Origin: Saccharopolyspora indica
GTDB taxonomy: Bacteria; Actinomycetota; Actinomycetes; Mycobacteriales; Pseudonocardiaceae
Assembly: GCF_027853965.1 (NCBI RefSeq)
Contig: NZ_JAQGLB010000034.1
Coordinates: forward strand, 1 to 54,195
DNA: 54,195 nt
Direction: 5' to 3'
The position numbers and the translations under genes were made by a program. Below the pieces are notes generated by a model. The model had not been told where the DNA came from, ran no database searches, and saw only the letters and a program-made list of their open reading frames with translations. This document shows positions 21,488 to 30,400 of this stretch, one piece after another (position 1 is the first letter of the stretch; each line of letters begins with the position of its first letter).

Positions 21488-24082
21488 TCAGGTTGTGGTC
21501 TTGGTGCGTTTGGGGCGGGGTTTGATCGTGGCTCGGCCGACCATGTTGGCGATCTCCGCTCGGGAGGAGACTTCGAGCTTCGTGAAGATTCGGCCGAGGT
21601 GGGTTTCCACTGTTTTGTGGCTCACGTCCAGTTCTCGGGCGATTTGGCGGTTGGTGCGGCCTTGGCTGACCAGGGTGGCGATCTCGTACTCGCGCTGGCT
21701 CAGCACGTGCTGTTCGTTCGGGGGTTGCTGGGGCGGGGTCGCTGTGGGCAGCGGGGTGGTGCCGTGGCGGGTGGTCAGGGCCTGAGCCGCCGCTCGGTGG
21801 TCGGCCGCTCTGGCGTGTTCGTTGAGGTTGGTCAGGGCTTGGGCCGCCAGGGTGTGGGCCGTGGCCTTCAGGAGCGGGTTCGGGGTAGTCAGGGCCGCGG
21901 TCGCGTGGACGAGGGCCTCGCCGGGGCCCTGTGCTACCCGGGCCGCCGTGAGATCGGCCTGGGCCGTGAGCGCCGGCAGGCCCAGGGTTCGGGCCGACTC
22001 GGTCACGCGCTTGGACCACAGGGTGGCTTCGGCGGGGTTGCCCAGCAGGAGTTCCGCGTGCGCCAGCTGGCTGCCCGCCGTCACGTGGTCCCAGGCCGGG
22101 ACCTCGAGCAGGGTGTCGCCGCCCGCCGCGTCCAGGGTCAGGGCGACCGCCGTGGCCGGGTCGCCGTCGTGCAGGTGGGCCGCCGCCGCGGTCAGGTGGG
22201 CCCGCCGCCACCACGGGCTGTCCGGGGGGACCAGGATGGCCGCCTGGTGGCTGTCCGCGAGCGCGGCCAGGACTTCGCCGCGGGCCAGGCTCACCTGGGC
22301 TCGGGCGGTCAGGGCCATCGCCCGGAGGTCTTCCGCGCCCGGGGGCTCCGACAGGCTCACCGCCTGGTCGGCCGCGCCGGCCGCCGCGCGCAGGTCGCCC
22401 TCGCGGAGGTGGACCGTGGCCAGGCCGGTCAGGGCCGGGATCATCGCGGGCCAGCGGCCCGAGGCCCGGCTCAGCGCCAGGCCCTGGGTGAAGTGGCGCA
22501 GGGCCGCCGAGTGCTGTTCCAGGTGGGTCTCCACCCAGCCCAGGCTGGTCAGGACCGACGGGGTGCGCGCGAGGTCCGCGCCCGCCTGGCGGTCGGCCAC
22601 CCGGGCCGCCTCCCGGGCGCTGCGCTGCGCCGGTCCCGCCGAGCCGTTGGCCAGGCGGGTGATCGCGTGCACCGCCAGCGCCAGGGCTTGCAGGGCCGGG
22701 TCGCCGCTGCCCGTCGCGGTCAGCAGCGCGTCGTCGGAGAAGTACCAGCCGGTGTCCCACAACGAGGTCTGGGCCAGGAGCAGGCGCAGCTGCGGGGAGT
22801 CCACGGTGGACAGCGCTTTGCGCAGCAGGGAGCGGGCCTGGGTGTAGCGGCCCGCGTGCTGGGCCAGCAGGGCACGGGTCTCCGCGCCCGCGCCCGGCGC
22901 CGCCGAGGGCAGGTCGTCGTGCCGGGACAGGGCCTCCGCGCCGCCGCGCAGGTCGCCCGTGGCCACCGCGCAGCGCGCCAGCGCCAGCAGCGGGGCCGGT
23001 GCCTCGGCCTCCGGCAGCTCGCGCAGGGCCGCGCGGTAGAACCCGGCCGCCGTGCCCGGGGCGCGCTCGGCCAGCTCGTCGGCCGCCGCCAGCAGCGTTG
23101 CGGTACCGGCCGGGCCGGCCTGGCCCGCGCGTTCCACGTGTCGGGCGTAGCCTGCGGCGGAGGCGCCGCGTTCGCGCAGGGACTCCGCTGCCTGGGCGTG
23201 CGCGCCCAGGCGCCAGCCCGCCGGGGAGGCGGCGTAGGTCACCGCGCGCAGCGCAGGGTGGCGGAAGGCGAAGCGGCCCGGGATGTTCGTCGGGCGCAGC
23301 ACGTCCGCCGCCACCAGGGTGTCCACTTCGGACAGAAGTTCGGCGTGGTCCAGCCCGGCCAGCGCCGCGGCCAGGTAGGTGTCCGGGCCCGCCACCGCGG
23401 CCGCCCGGGCCACCAGCAGGGCCCGCGCGGGCAGGGCCTCCAGCTCCAGCAGCAGCTCGGCCGCGTCCTGCTCGGGCAGTGCGGCGGCCTCCTCGAACAG
23501 CTCGCCGCCGCCGCAGTCCGGGCCCGCGCACCAGGACAGCAGCAGACGGAGGTAGCGCGGGTTGCCGCCGCTGTCGGCGTGCGCGGTGGTGCGGTGCCGC
23601 CCGCACAGCGCGCCCGGCAGCAGCGATTCGGTTTCCGCAGCGGTCAGCGGCGGCAGCTCCAGCCGCGTGGTCCGCCACGTGGTGGCGGCCGTGCCCAGCG
23701 CGGCCAGCAGGTGGGTCGGGGACTGGCGCGGGCGGTGCGAGAGGACCAGCAGCAGGTCCGGTGGCGGGGTGCGCAGCAGCTCGCGCAGCGCGGTCACCAC
23801 CTCCGGGCTCGCCTGGTGCACGTCGTCGACCACCAGCACCTCGGGCAGCGGGCCGCGCAGCCGCTCGGCCGTCAACCGGGGGTGCGCGCCGCCGGTGCCC
23901 CCGGCGGCGGCGAGCACCTCGTGCCCGGCCGCCGCCGGCAGGAACTCGGCCAGCAGCGCGCTGCGGCCCATCCCGGGCTCGGCGACGAGGTCGACCAGCC
24001 GTGCCCCGTGCCCGCCCAGCGCGTCGGTGAGCGCGGTGAGCTCCCGTCGCCTCCCGGCGAACCGCGTTGCCGTGTCGTTCAT
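21488..24082 (-). CDS. LAL-type LuxR-family transcriptional regulator
   Basis: An 864-residue regulator of the large ATP-binding LuxR type, often a cluster-situated activator. The N-terminus has a degenerate Walker A (AEPGMGRSALL, Arg40 in place of Lys) and a Walker B (EVLVVDDVHQA, about residue 80). The middle is 550 residues of Ala/Leu-rich helical TPR-like repeats. The C-terminus has a LuxR helix-turn-helix, LSQREYEIATLVSQGRTNRQ followed by IARELDVSHKTVETHLGRIF. It is the last gene of the leftward cluster arm, 34 bp after mbtH. Confidence 0.9.
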   Translation of the reverse strand: MNDTATRFAGRRRELTALTDALGGHGARLVDLVAEPGMGRSALLAEFLPAAAGHEVLAAAGGTGGAHPRLTAERLRGPLPEVLVVDDVHQASPEVVTALRELLRTPPPDLLLVLSHRPRQSPTHLLAALGTAATTWRTTRLELPPLTAAETESLLPGALCGRHRTTAHADSGGNPRYLRLLLSWCAGPDCGGGELFEEAAALPEQDAAELLLELEALPARALLVARAAAVAGPDTYLAAALAGLDHAELLSEVDTLVAADVLRPTNIPGRFAFRHPALRAVTYAASPAGWRLGAHAQAAESLRERGASAAGYARHVERAGQAGPAGTATLLAAADELAERAPGTAAGFYRAALRELPEAEAPAPLLALARCAVATGDLRGGAEALSRHDDLPSAAPGAGAETRALLAQHAGRYTQARSLLRKALSTVDSPQLRLLLAQTSLWDTGWYFSDDALLTATGSGDPALQALALAVHAITRLANGSAGPAQRSAREAARVADRQAGADLARTPSVLTSLGWVETHLEQHSAALRHFTQGLALSRASGRWPAMIPALTGLATVHLREGDLRAAAGAADQAVSLSEPPGAEDLRAMALTARAQVSLARGEVLAALADSHQAAILVPPDSPWWRRAHLTAAAAHLHDGDPATAVALTLDAAGGDTLLEVPAWDHVTAGSQLAHAELLLGNPAEATLWSKRVTESARTLGLPALTAQADLTAARVAQGPGEALVHATAALTTPNPLLKATAHTLAAQALTNLNEHARAADHRAAAQALTTRHGTTPLPTATPPQQPPNEQHVLSQREYEIATLVSQGRTNRQIARELDVSHKTVETHLGRIFTKLEVSSRAEIANMVGRATIKPRPKRTKTTT

Positions 24083-24115
24083 CCTCGCCGCCCCTCCCGG
24101 AACCGCAGCTGTCGC

Positions 24116-24328
24116 TTAACCGGCCTGCTCGGTCATCGCGCGCCGCAGGCTCAGCGGGCGCATGTCGGTCCACACCTCGTCGATGTGCGCGAGGCATTCG
24201 TCCTTGCTGCCGGTCACGCCGACCGCGCGCCACCCGGCGGGCAGCTCGCGGGCCTGCGGCCAGATCGAGTACTGCTCCTCGTCGTTGACCACGACGGCGT
24301 ACGTGCTCTTGTTCTCGGTGTCCTGCAT
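24116..24328 (-). CDS. MbtH-like NRPS chaperone
   Basis: A 70-residue MbtH protein, a partner that binds adenylation domains and is needed for their folding or activity. The family pattern is present: VVVNDEEQYSIWP, PAGWRAVG, SKDECLAHIDEVWTDMRPLSLR. The invariant tryptophans are kept. It should serve the three adenylation domains of this cluster. Confidence 0.97.
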   Translation of the reverse strand: MQDTENKSTYAVVVNDEEQYSIWPQARELPAGWRAVGVTGSKDECLAHIDEVWTDMRPLSLRRAMTEQAG

Positions 24329-24363
24329 CGCTTGCCTCACAAGTGGTTTCTCAGCGGTTGTGA

Positions 24364-25626
24364 TCAGGGGCGGGTGAGGGTGCGGGCCGCGGCACGCACG
24401 CCCGCCAGCACCGTGCCGTCCACGGCCAGCACGCCCCGGTCCTCGGTGCGCACGGCGCGCAACGCCTCGTCCACCAGCGCGGCGACCTCGCGGACCTCCG
24501 CGTCGCCGAACCCGCGCTGGGCGAGCACGGTGCTGGACAGGGCGATGCCGCCGCAGTCGGCGTCGCGGGGGTCGTCGGCGGGCACGCGGCAGCGGGTGCC
24601 GACCACCCCGGCCTCGGCGAGCACGCGCTCGGCGAGCGCACCGGTCAGGTCGGTGCCGGTCAGGTCGAGCACGCACAGCTGGGTGTCGGTGCCGCCGGAG
24701 ACCAGGGTGCGGCCCCGCAGCACCAGCTCCTCGGCCAGCACGGCCGCGCCGGCGAGGATCCGCTCGGCCAGCACGCGGAACTCGGGGCCGCCCGCGTGCC
24801 CGAGCACCCGGGCCTTTGCCGCGGTGGCCGGCCGGCCCGCCGCGGTGGCGTGCCCGCCCGCCCGGCGCAGCCGCTCGGCCAGGGTGCGCGCGCTGCCGTC
24901 CAGCACCAGGTCGGCGTCGCGGCCGCACAGCACCAGGCCGCCGTGCGGGCCGCCCAGCTGCTGGTGCGTGCTGGCGACGGTGACGTGCGCGTGGTCGACC
25001 GGGCTCGGCGCGAGCCCGGTCGCGACCAGGCCCGTACCGGCAGCGATGTCGGCCACCAGCAGCGCGTCGACCTCCTCGGCCAGGGCGCGCAAGCGGGCGA
25101 AGTCCACGTGCCTCGGGTAGCTGCCCGCGCCGCACAGGATCACCGCCGGGCGGTGCTCCCGGGCCAGGGCGGCGGCCTCCTCGTGGTCGAGGCGACCGTC
25201 CGCGCCCATCCCGTGCCCCACCCAGCGGTGCGTGCTCAGCCGTCGCAGCGCCGAGTGCGGGCCGTGCGCCAGGCGCAGGTCCAGCACCACGTCCTCGGGT
25301 TCCAGCAGCGCGTCCAGCACCACGGTGGTCGCCGCGGCCGGGGAGTCCGGCCGCACGTCGGCGTAGCGGGCGCCGAACAGCTGCACCGCGCGGGTGGTGG
25401 CCAGGGCCTCCAGCTGCGCGTGCGCCGGCCGGTGCGGCAGGTCCTCGCTAGCGGTCTGCAGCGCCGGGTCGGCGAGGCAGGCCAGCGCGGTGGGGTCGAG
25501 CAGGCTGGCCGAGCTGGCCAGCACGAGCACCGAGTCCTGCGGTCCCGATTCGGCGCGCAGCGCGGCGGCGAGTTCGGGGTCGGCCTCCTCGGGACGCGAC
25601 ACGGACGAGGTATTGGCCAGAAGCAT
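24364..25626 (-). CDS. Serine hydroxymethyltransferase-like protein lacking the PLP lysine
   Basis: A 420-residue fold-type I PLP homologue of SHMT. The landmark AHGPHSALRRLS, a conserved Asp193 in VADIAAGTGLVATG, and the active-site region VTVASTHQQLGGPHGGLVLC correspond to SHMT segments. In SHMT the last one reads THK followed by a Gly-rich loop, with Lys forming the Schiff base; here it is Gln222, read clearly in the DNA. The His of the DxAH motif is also lost. Normal SHMT chemistry through a lysine aldimine is therefore excluded. It may bind PLP non-covalently, act as a partner or catalyse another reaction. ATG 25626 has GAGGAG upstream. It sits between the peptide gene and mbtH, suggesting a role in a precursor for the NRPS. 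Confidence 0.8.
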   Translation of the reverse strand: MLLANTSSVSRPEEADPELAAALRAESGPQDSVLVLASSASLLDPTALACLADPALQTASEDLPHRPAHAQLEALATTRAVQLFGARYADVRPDSPAAATTVVLDALLEPEDVVLDLRLAHGPHSALRRLSTHRWVGHGMGADGRLDHEEAAALAREHRPAVILCGAGSYPRHVDFARLRALAEEVDALLVADIAAGTGLVATGLAPSPVDHAHVTVASTHQQLGGPHGGLVLCGRDADLVLDGSARTLAERLRRAGGHATAAGRPATAAKARVLGHAGGPEFRVLAERILAGAAVLAEELVLRGRTLVSGGTDTQLCVLDLTGTDLTGALAERVLAEAGVVGTRCRVPADDPRDADCGGIALSSTVLAQRGFGDAEVREVAALVDEALRAVRTEDRGVLAVDGTVLAGVRAAARTLTRP

Positions 25627-25642
25627 TCCGACTCCTCTTTTC

Positions 25643-25660
25643 GGCCGTGTCGGCACGGCC
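25643..25660 (-). promoter_or_regulatory. Leader hairpin of the SHMT-like gene
   Basis: Perfect 7-bp arms GGCCGTG and CACGGCC around a four-base loop lie 17 bp upstream of the start codon, next to the ribosome site, and could affect translation. A CTGATCAG palindrome is adjacent. Confidence 0.4.
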
Positions 25661-25763
25661 CTGATCAGGCAGGTGTGAACGCAAGTCGCGCGGCATTAAC
25701 GCTGTTGCCAATTTTTCTGGTGAATTCTTCATCGGAAAGAGTTCGGGCGGAGGTGGGTCGGAA

Positions 25764-25904
25764 TCACCAGTCCGTGCCGCCGCCACCACGGACGCCGTGC
25801 TGCACGCTCTGCGCGGTGACCTGCGTGGACGCGGGGGACATCGGCCCGGCGACGACGAAGAAGGCGGCGGAGGCGGCAAGGCGAATGGCGCGGTTGCTGG
25901 ACAT
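25764..25904 (-). CDS. Small secreted peptide (46 residues)
   Basis: The ATG has GAGGAAGGAAACATCACC upstream, a strong ribosome site. The product starts MSSNRAIRLAASAAFFVVAG, a short basic start followed by a hydrophobic stretch, as in a signal peptide, with a likely cleavage after a small residue near 26 (TAQ region). The released part would be about 20 residues, Gly-rich, ending GGGGTDW. I do not recognise the family. It lies between a LuxR-type regulator and the SHMT-like gene on the same strand, so a signalling peptide or precursor is possible. It could also be a small secreted protein with no such role. Confidence 0.6.
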   Translation of the reverse strand: MSSNRAIRLAASAAFFVVAGPMSPASTQVTAQSVQHGVRGGGGTDW

Positions 25905-26071
25905 GGTGATGTTTCCTTCCTCTGGTGGATCGGGCGGTCGGTGAATTCCCAGTCGGACCGGGTCGGCGCTTTTGTTTCGCATCCGCCGTTCGGTCCGGCA
26001 GTAACTACATTCCTCGATTCCGCGGGCCGGGGCCAGGGGTTGGAACGTTCATGAAGTGGCCTGGCAGCAAG

Positions 26072-26102
26072 TTCCCACCGGGACCGTAATCGCAGGTGGG
26101 AA
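26072..26102. repeat. Inverted repeat downstream of the LuxR-type regulator
   Basis: TTCCCACC (26072-26079) and GGTGGGAA (26095-26102) are perfect 8-bp arms. They fall in the 266-bp gap between the regulator and the peptide gene and could be a terminator or a control site for the peptide gene. No other feature is seen in this gap. Confidence 0.5.
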
Positions 26103-26170
26103 AGGTTGCGGGCAGGCCGAGGCGGCACATGCCGCACGGGCGTGCGCCGGAAGGAGCAGCGGGGTTCGGC

Positions 26171-27217
26171 TCAGTCGAGCAGGCCGCGCTGCTGGGCGAG
26201 CACCCCGGCCTGGAAGCGGCTGTCCGCGCCGAGATCGGCGGTGATGGTGGCGATGTGGCGGCGGCAGGTGCGCACCGAGATGCCCAGCCGGCGCGCGATC
26301 ATCTCGTCCTTGGCGCCGGAGGCCATCTGCTCCAGGATCGCCCGCACCATCTCGTCGCGGGCCTGGTCGGCGTCGTCGGCCACCTCGGCGTCCTTGTCGC
26401 CGACCTCGGTGATCGGGAACGGCCTCCCGTTGTGCCACATGAGGTCGAAGCTCGACAGCAGGTGCTCGACCACGCCCGGTTCCTGCACCAGCACCGCGCC
26501 CTTCACGGGATCGCCGGTCTCCGGCGGGATGAACGCGACCTCGCGGTCGAAGGCGATGAGGCGGCGCGGCACGATCGGCACCGTGCGCACCTGGGCGCCG
26601 TGCCGCAGCACCTCGCCGACGTAGCGCTGGGTGGCGGCGTGGTGGCGGGTGGAGTGCTGGAGCACCGAGCGCATGACCACGCCGCGCTCCAGCATCATCA
26701 GGTCCAGGGCGAGGCTGCGGGCCAGGCCGTCGTCGCTCATGCCGCTGCCCGGGTGGGCGATGCACAGCTCGTGCTTGACCCGCCGGGCCCGGTCGCCGAG
26801 CAGGTGCCGCACCATGTCGATGTCCTCGATGACGTCGACCGCCTCGGCCGCCCGCCGGGACTGCCGGGCCTCGAAGTAGGTGGGCAGCAGGGACAGCATC
26901 TCGGCGCGCACCTTGGCCATCTCGTTCTGGCGCTGGCGGATCTGCTTCTCCTCCTCGGCCAGCAGCTCGGCCACCGCGGTCTCCGGGCCCACCGCGTCGT
27001 ACTCGCGCTCGGGGTCCAGGGAGCGCCGGAACAGGGTGCGCTCGCGCAGCGTGGCGACCAGCTCGTCCAGCCGCTCGCCCGAGATCCCCAGCTCCGCCTG
27101 CGCGTCCTCCCGGCGCCACGCCGGGTTCTCCACCGCCATCTTGTACAGCCGCACCGACTCAGGACCCAGCTCCTGGTGCACCGGTACCCCCGCGCCGCCC
27201 TCGAACTTGATCATCAT
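26171..27217 (-). CDS. LuxR-type helix-turn-helix regulator with TrmB-like N-terminus
   Basis: A 348-residue regulator. Residues about 15-65 resemble a winged helix (ESVRLYKMAVENPAW, ELGISGERLDELVATLRER); a long helical and alpha/beta middle follows; the last 60 residues are a LuxR-type DNA-binding domain (MVRAILEQMASGAKDEMIAR, then RLGISVRTCRRHIATITADL). No receiver domain is seen, so it is not a two-component regulator; the middle may sense a ligand. Start is uncertain: ATG 27217 has no clear ribosome site and a GTG at about 27181 is possible. It lies upstream of the secreted peptide gene. Confidence 0.8.
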   Translation of the reverse strand: MMIKFEGGAGVPVHQELGPESVRLYKMAVENPAWRREDAQAELGISGERLDELVATLRERTLFRRSLDPEREYDAVGPETAVAELLAEEEKQIRQRQNEMAKVRAEMLSLLPTYFEARQSRRAAEAVDVIEDIDMVRHLLGDRARRVKHELCIAHPGSGMSDDGLARSLALDLMMLERGVVMRSVLQHSTRHHAATQRYVGEVLRHGAQVRTVPIVPRRLIAFDREVAFIPPETGDPVKGAVLVQEPGVVEHLLSSFDLMWHNGRPFPITEVGDKDAEVADDADQARDEMVRAILEQMASGAKDEMIARRLGISVRTCRRHIATITADLGADSRFQAGVLAQQRGLLD

Positions 27218-27258
27218 CGTAGTTAGTCAGCGTAACCGTCGGGCGGGGGAAACAGCTG

Positions 27259-27278
27259 GTTCTGGCGGTGACCAGAAC
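27259..27278. promoter_or_regulatory. Operator-like inverted repeat upstream of the regulator
   Basis: GTTCTGG (27259-27265) and CCAGAAC (27272-27278) are perfect 7-bp arms with a 6-bp spacer, 42 bp before the regulator start. The size suits a dimeric regulator; autoregulation is an inference. Confidence 0.45.
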
Positions 27279-27420
27279 TGGATCTTGCCCTCTCGGGCAG
27301 ACTGCGGTAGCGCGCCTTGTGCGATCGGGGGTTTCTGGAGAGCACACGCGCTCTTGACCTGGAATTTAACCAGGTCGCATGCGGGTGCTGTCCGGTTTTC
27401 GCGGACGGGTGCGTCGATTG

Positions 27421-30400
27421 TCACCTCCGGCCGGTGCGGGTGCGGTGGTCGGCGAGCAGTTCGCCGAGGGTCGCGCCGAGGACGGCGGCGTGCGGTGCGC
27501 GCACCATCGCGTGGTGGTCGCCGGGAACCTGGCGGACGGTGAGCGGGCCGCGCACGTGGGGCTGCCAGCCCGCGGCCGCTTCCTCGGTCGAGCGCGGTTC
27601 GGCCACCAGCAGGTCCACGCGGCCCGCGTAGGTGCCGGGCTGCCAGCGCGCCCCGGCCGTGGTGGCCGCGACCGCGACCCGCGCGCGGGCCAGCGCGCTC
27701 CGGCGCTCGCGCGGCCGGACCTGGCCGGACGTGGTCAGCGCGGTCACCGCGTGCTCGTACCGCTCCGCCTCGGCCAGGGCGCGCAGCTCCGCCGGGTCGA
27801 GGGTGACCGGGGGCAGGCCGGTGGACAGGCCGCAGCTCGCGACGAACTCGGCGAGCGCGTCCGCCTCGTCCAGTCCGGCGGGCAGTCCGCCGGGCGGCCT
27901 GGAGTCCAGCAGCGCCACCAGGCCGACCTGCTCGCCCCGCGCGGCCAGCTCGGTGGCCATGGCGAACGCCAGCCAGCCGCCGGAGGACCAGCCCGCCAGG
28001 TGGTAGGGGCCCGCCGGGGCGATCTCCCGCACGGTCGCGAGGTGCCGGTCCACCAGCGCGGACATCTCGTCCAGCACCGGGCCGCCCGCGAGCCCGGGGG
28101 CCTGCAGCCCGTACGCGGGCAGGTGCTCCGGCAGGTGCTCGCCGAGGGCCAGGTAGGGCAGGGCGGTGCCGCCGACGGGGTGCACGAGGAAGAGCGGTGC
28201 GCCGGTGCCGGATTCCTTCACCGCGACCACCGGCGCGGTGGCGTCGGCGGCGGCCGGGACCTCGCCCAGCACGACGACCCGCGCCAGCTCGGCGAGCGTC
28301 GGGTGGCGGAAGAACTGCTGCGGGGTCACCGCGATCCCGGACCGGGCGGCGAGCTCCACCGCGCGGATCACGCTGAGCGAGCTGCCCCCGAGGTCGAAGA
28401 AGCCGTCCGCCGCGGACACCCGGTCGAGGTCGAGGACCTCGGCCCACACGTCCGCGAGCGCGCGCTCGGCCGGGGTGGCCGGTTCGACGTGGGCCCGCTG
28501 GTGCCCCGTCGAGTCCGGGGCGGGCAGCGCGGCGCGGTCGACCTTGCCGTTGGGGTTGAGCGGCAGCCGGGCCAGCCACAGCACCCGCGCGGGCACGAGG
28601 TGCTCGGGAAGCCGTTCCCGCAGCGCGGCTTTGGCCTCCGCCTCGTCGACCGGGGCGGGACCGGAGACGTAGCCGATGAGCCGGGTCTCCGCGGCGTCGC
28701 GGCGGGCCACCACCACGGAGGCGGCCACGCCGGGCAGGGCGCGCAGCGCGGCCTCGACCTCGCCCAGCTCGATCCGGAAGCCCCGCACCTTCACCTGCTC
28801 GTCGATCCGCCCGGCGTAGGCCAGGCCTTCCGCGGTCCAGCGCACGTGGTCACCGGTGCGGTACATGCGGGATCCGGGCGGGCCGGAGGGATCGGGCAGG
28901 AACCGCTCGGCGGTCAGGCCGGGCCGGTCGAAGTACCCGCGGGCCAGGCCCGCGCCCGCCACGTGCAGCTCACCCCACACGCCTTCCGGCACCGGCCGCA
29001 GATGCTCGTCCAGCACGTGCACCCGGGTGTTGCCGATGGGGCGGCCGATGGGGACGGGGCCGGTGACCGCCGGAGCACCGGGTTCGAGCTCGAACACCAC
29101 GCAGCCCACGGTGGCTTCGGTGGGCCCGTACTCGTTGACGACCCGCGCGCCCGGGTGCCGGTCGCGCCAGCGCTGCAGCACCGCGCCGTCCAGGGCCTCG
29201 CCGCCGATGACCAGGTCGCGGGCGTCGGAGGCGGTGTGCGGCAGGGCGTCCAGCAGCCGCAGGTGGCTCGGGGTGATCTTGAGCAGGTCCGGGCGCGCGG
29301 TGTGCTCGCCCAGGTCCCCGAAGCGCACCCGGCCGCCGGTGATCAGCGGCGTGAACAGGTTGGTGACGGGCATGTCGAAGGCCACCGAGGAGTGCACCAG
29401 CGTCTCGCCCGCGGCCGCCGGGTACAGCGCCGCCGCCTCGCTGAGGTAGGCCGCCAGGGAGGCGTGCTCGACCACCACGGCCTTGGGCCGCCCGGTGGAA
29501 CCGGAGGTGTAGATCAGGTAGGCGGCCGTGCGCGGGTGGGGCGCCAGGTCCAGGTCGTCGCCGGGGCCGTCGAGCGACGGGAGCTCGGTGAGCACCACCT
29601 CGGCGCGGGAGTCGTCGACCAGCAGGCTGATCCGCTCGGCCGGGTAGCCGGACTCGACGGGCAGGTAGGCGGCTCCGGCTTTGAGCACCCCGAGCAGCGC
29701 GACCATCAGGTCGACCGAGCGGGGCAGCACCACGGCCACCACCGACCCCGCGCCCGCGCCGCGCGCCCGCAGGTGCCGGGCGAGCTGGTTGGCCCGCCGG
29801 TTCAGCTCGGCGTAGGTCAGGGCGCCTGCGTCGTCCAGCACCGCGACCGCGTCCGGCGTCCGCCGCACCTGGGCCTCGAACCGTTGCGGCAGCAGGGCTT
29901 CCGGCCGTTCGACCGCGGTCGCGTTGCGCTCGGCCAGGAGCCGGTGCTCGACCGGGGCGAGCAGGTCCAGTTCGGACAGTCGTGCGCCTGGATCGGCCAC
30001 GGCGGCGGTGAGCAGGCGTTCCAGGTGGTCCAGCAGGCGCACCATGCGGTCCTGGTCGAACAGCTCGGTGGAGTACTCCAGGCTCAGCTCGATCCCGCCC
30101 GCGTTCGCGCGTTCCCCGAACCCGAGGCCCGCGTCGAACCGGGCGGTGCGGCCGGGCGAGGCGACCGGGGACATGGTCAGCGAGCCGAACCGGGCCTCGT
30201 CGTCGCCCGCCTCGGTCTGGAACAGCGAGATCTGGAACAGCGGGTTGCGGCCGGGGTCGCGGTCCGGGCGGAGCGCGCGCACCACCTCGTCGAAGGGCAC
30301 GTCCTGGTGGTTGTGCGCGCCGAGCACGGTCTCGTGCGCCCGGGCCAGGAGCTCCCGGAAAGTGGGGTCGCCGTCGGTGGACACGCGCAGCACCACCGAG

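Noticed and set aside
21599..25120. Very long plus-strand open frame opposite the LAL regulator and SHMT-like genes
   Set aside because: High-GC antisense frames stay open by codon bias. Its protein is Arg/Gly/Gln-rich without motifs, while both minus-strand genes have clear domains.
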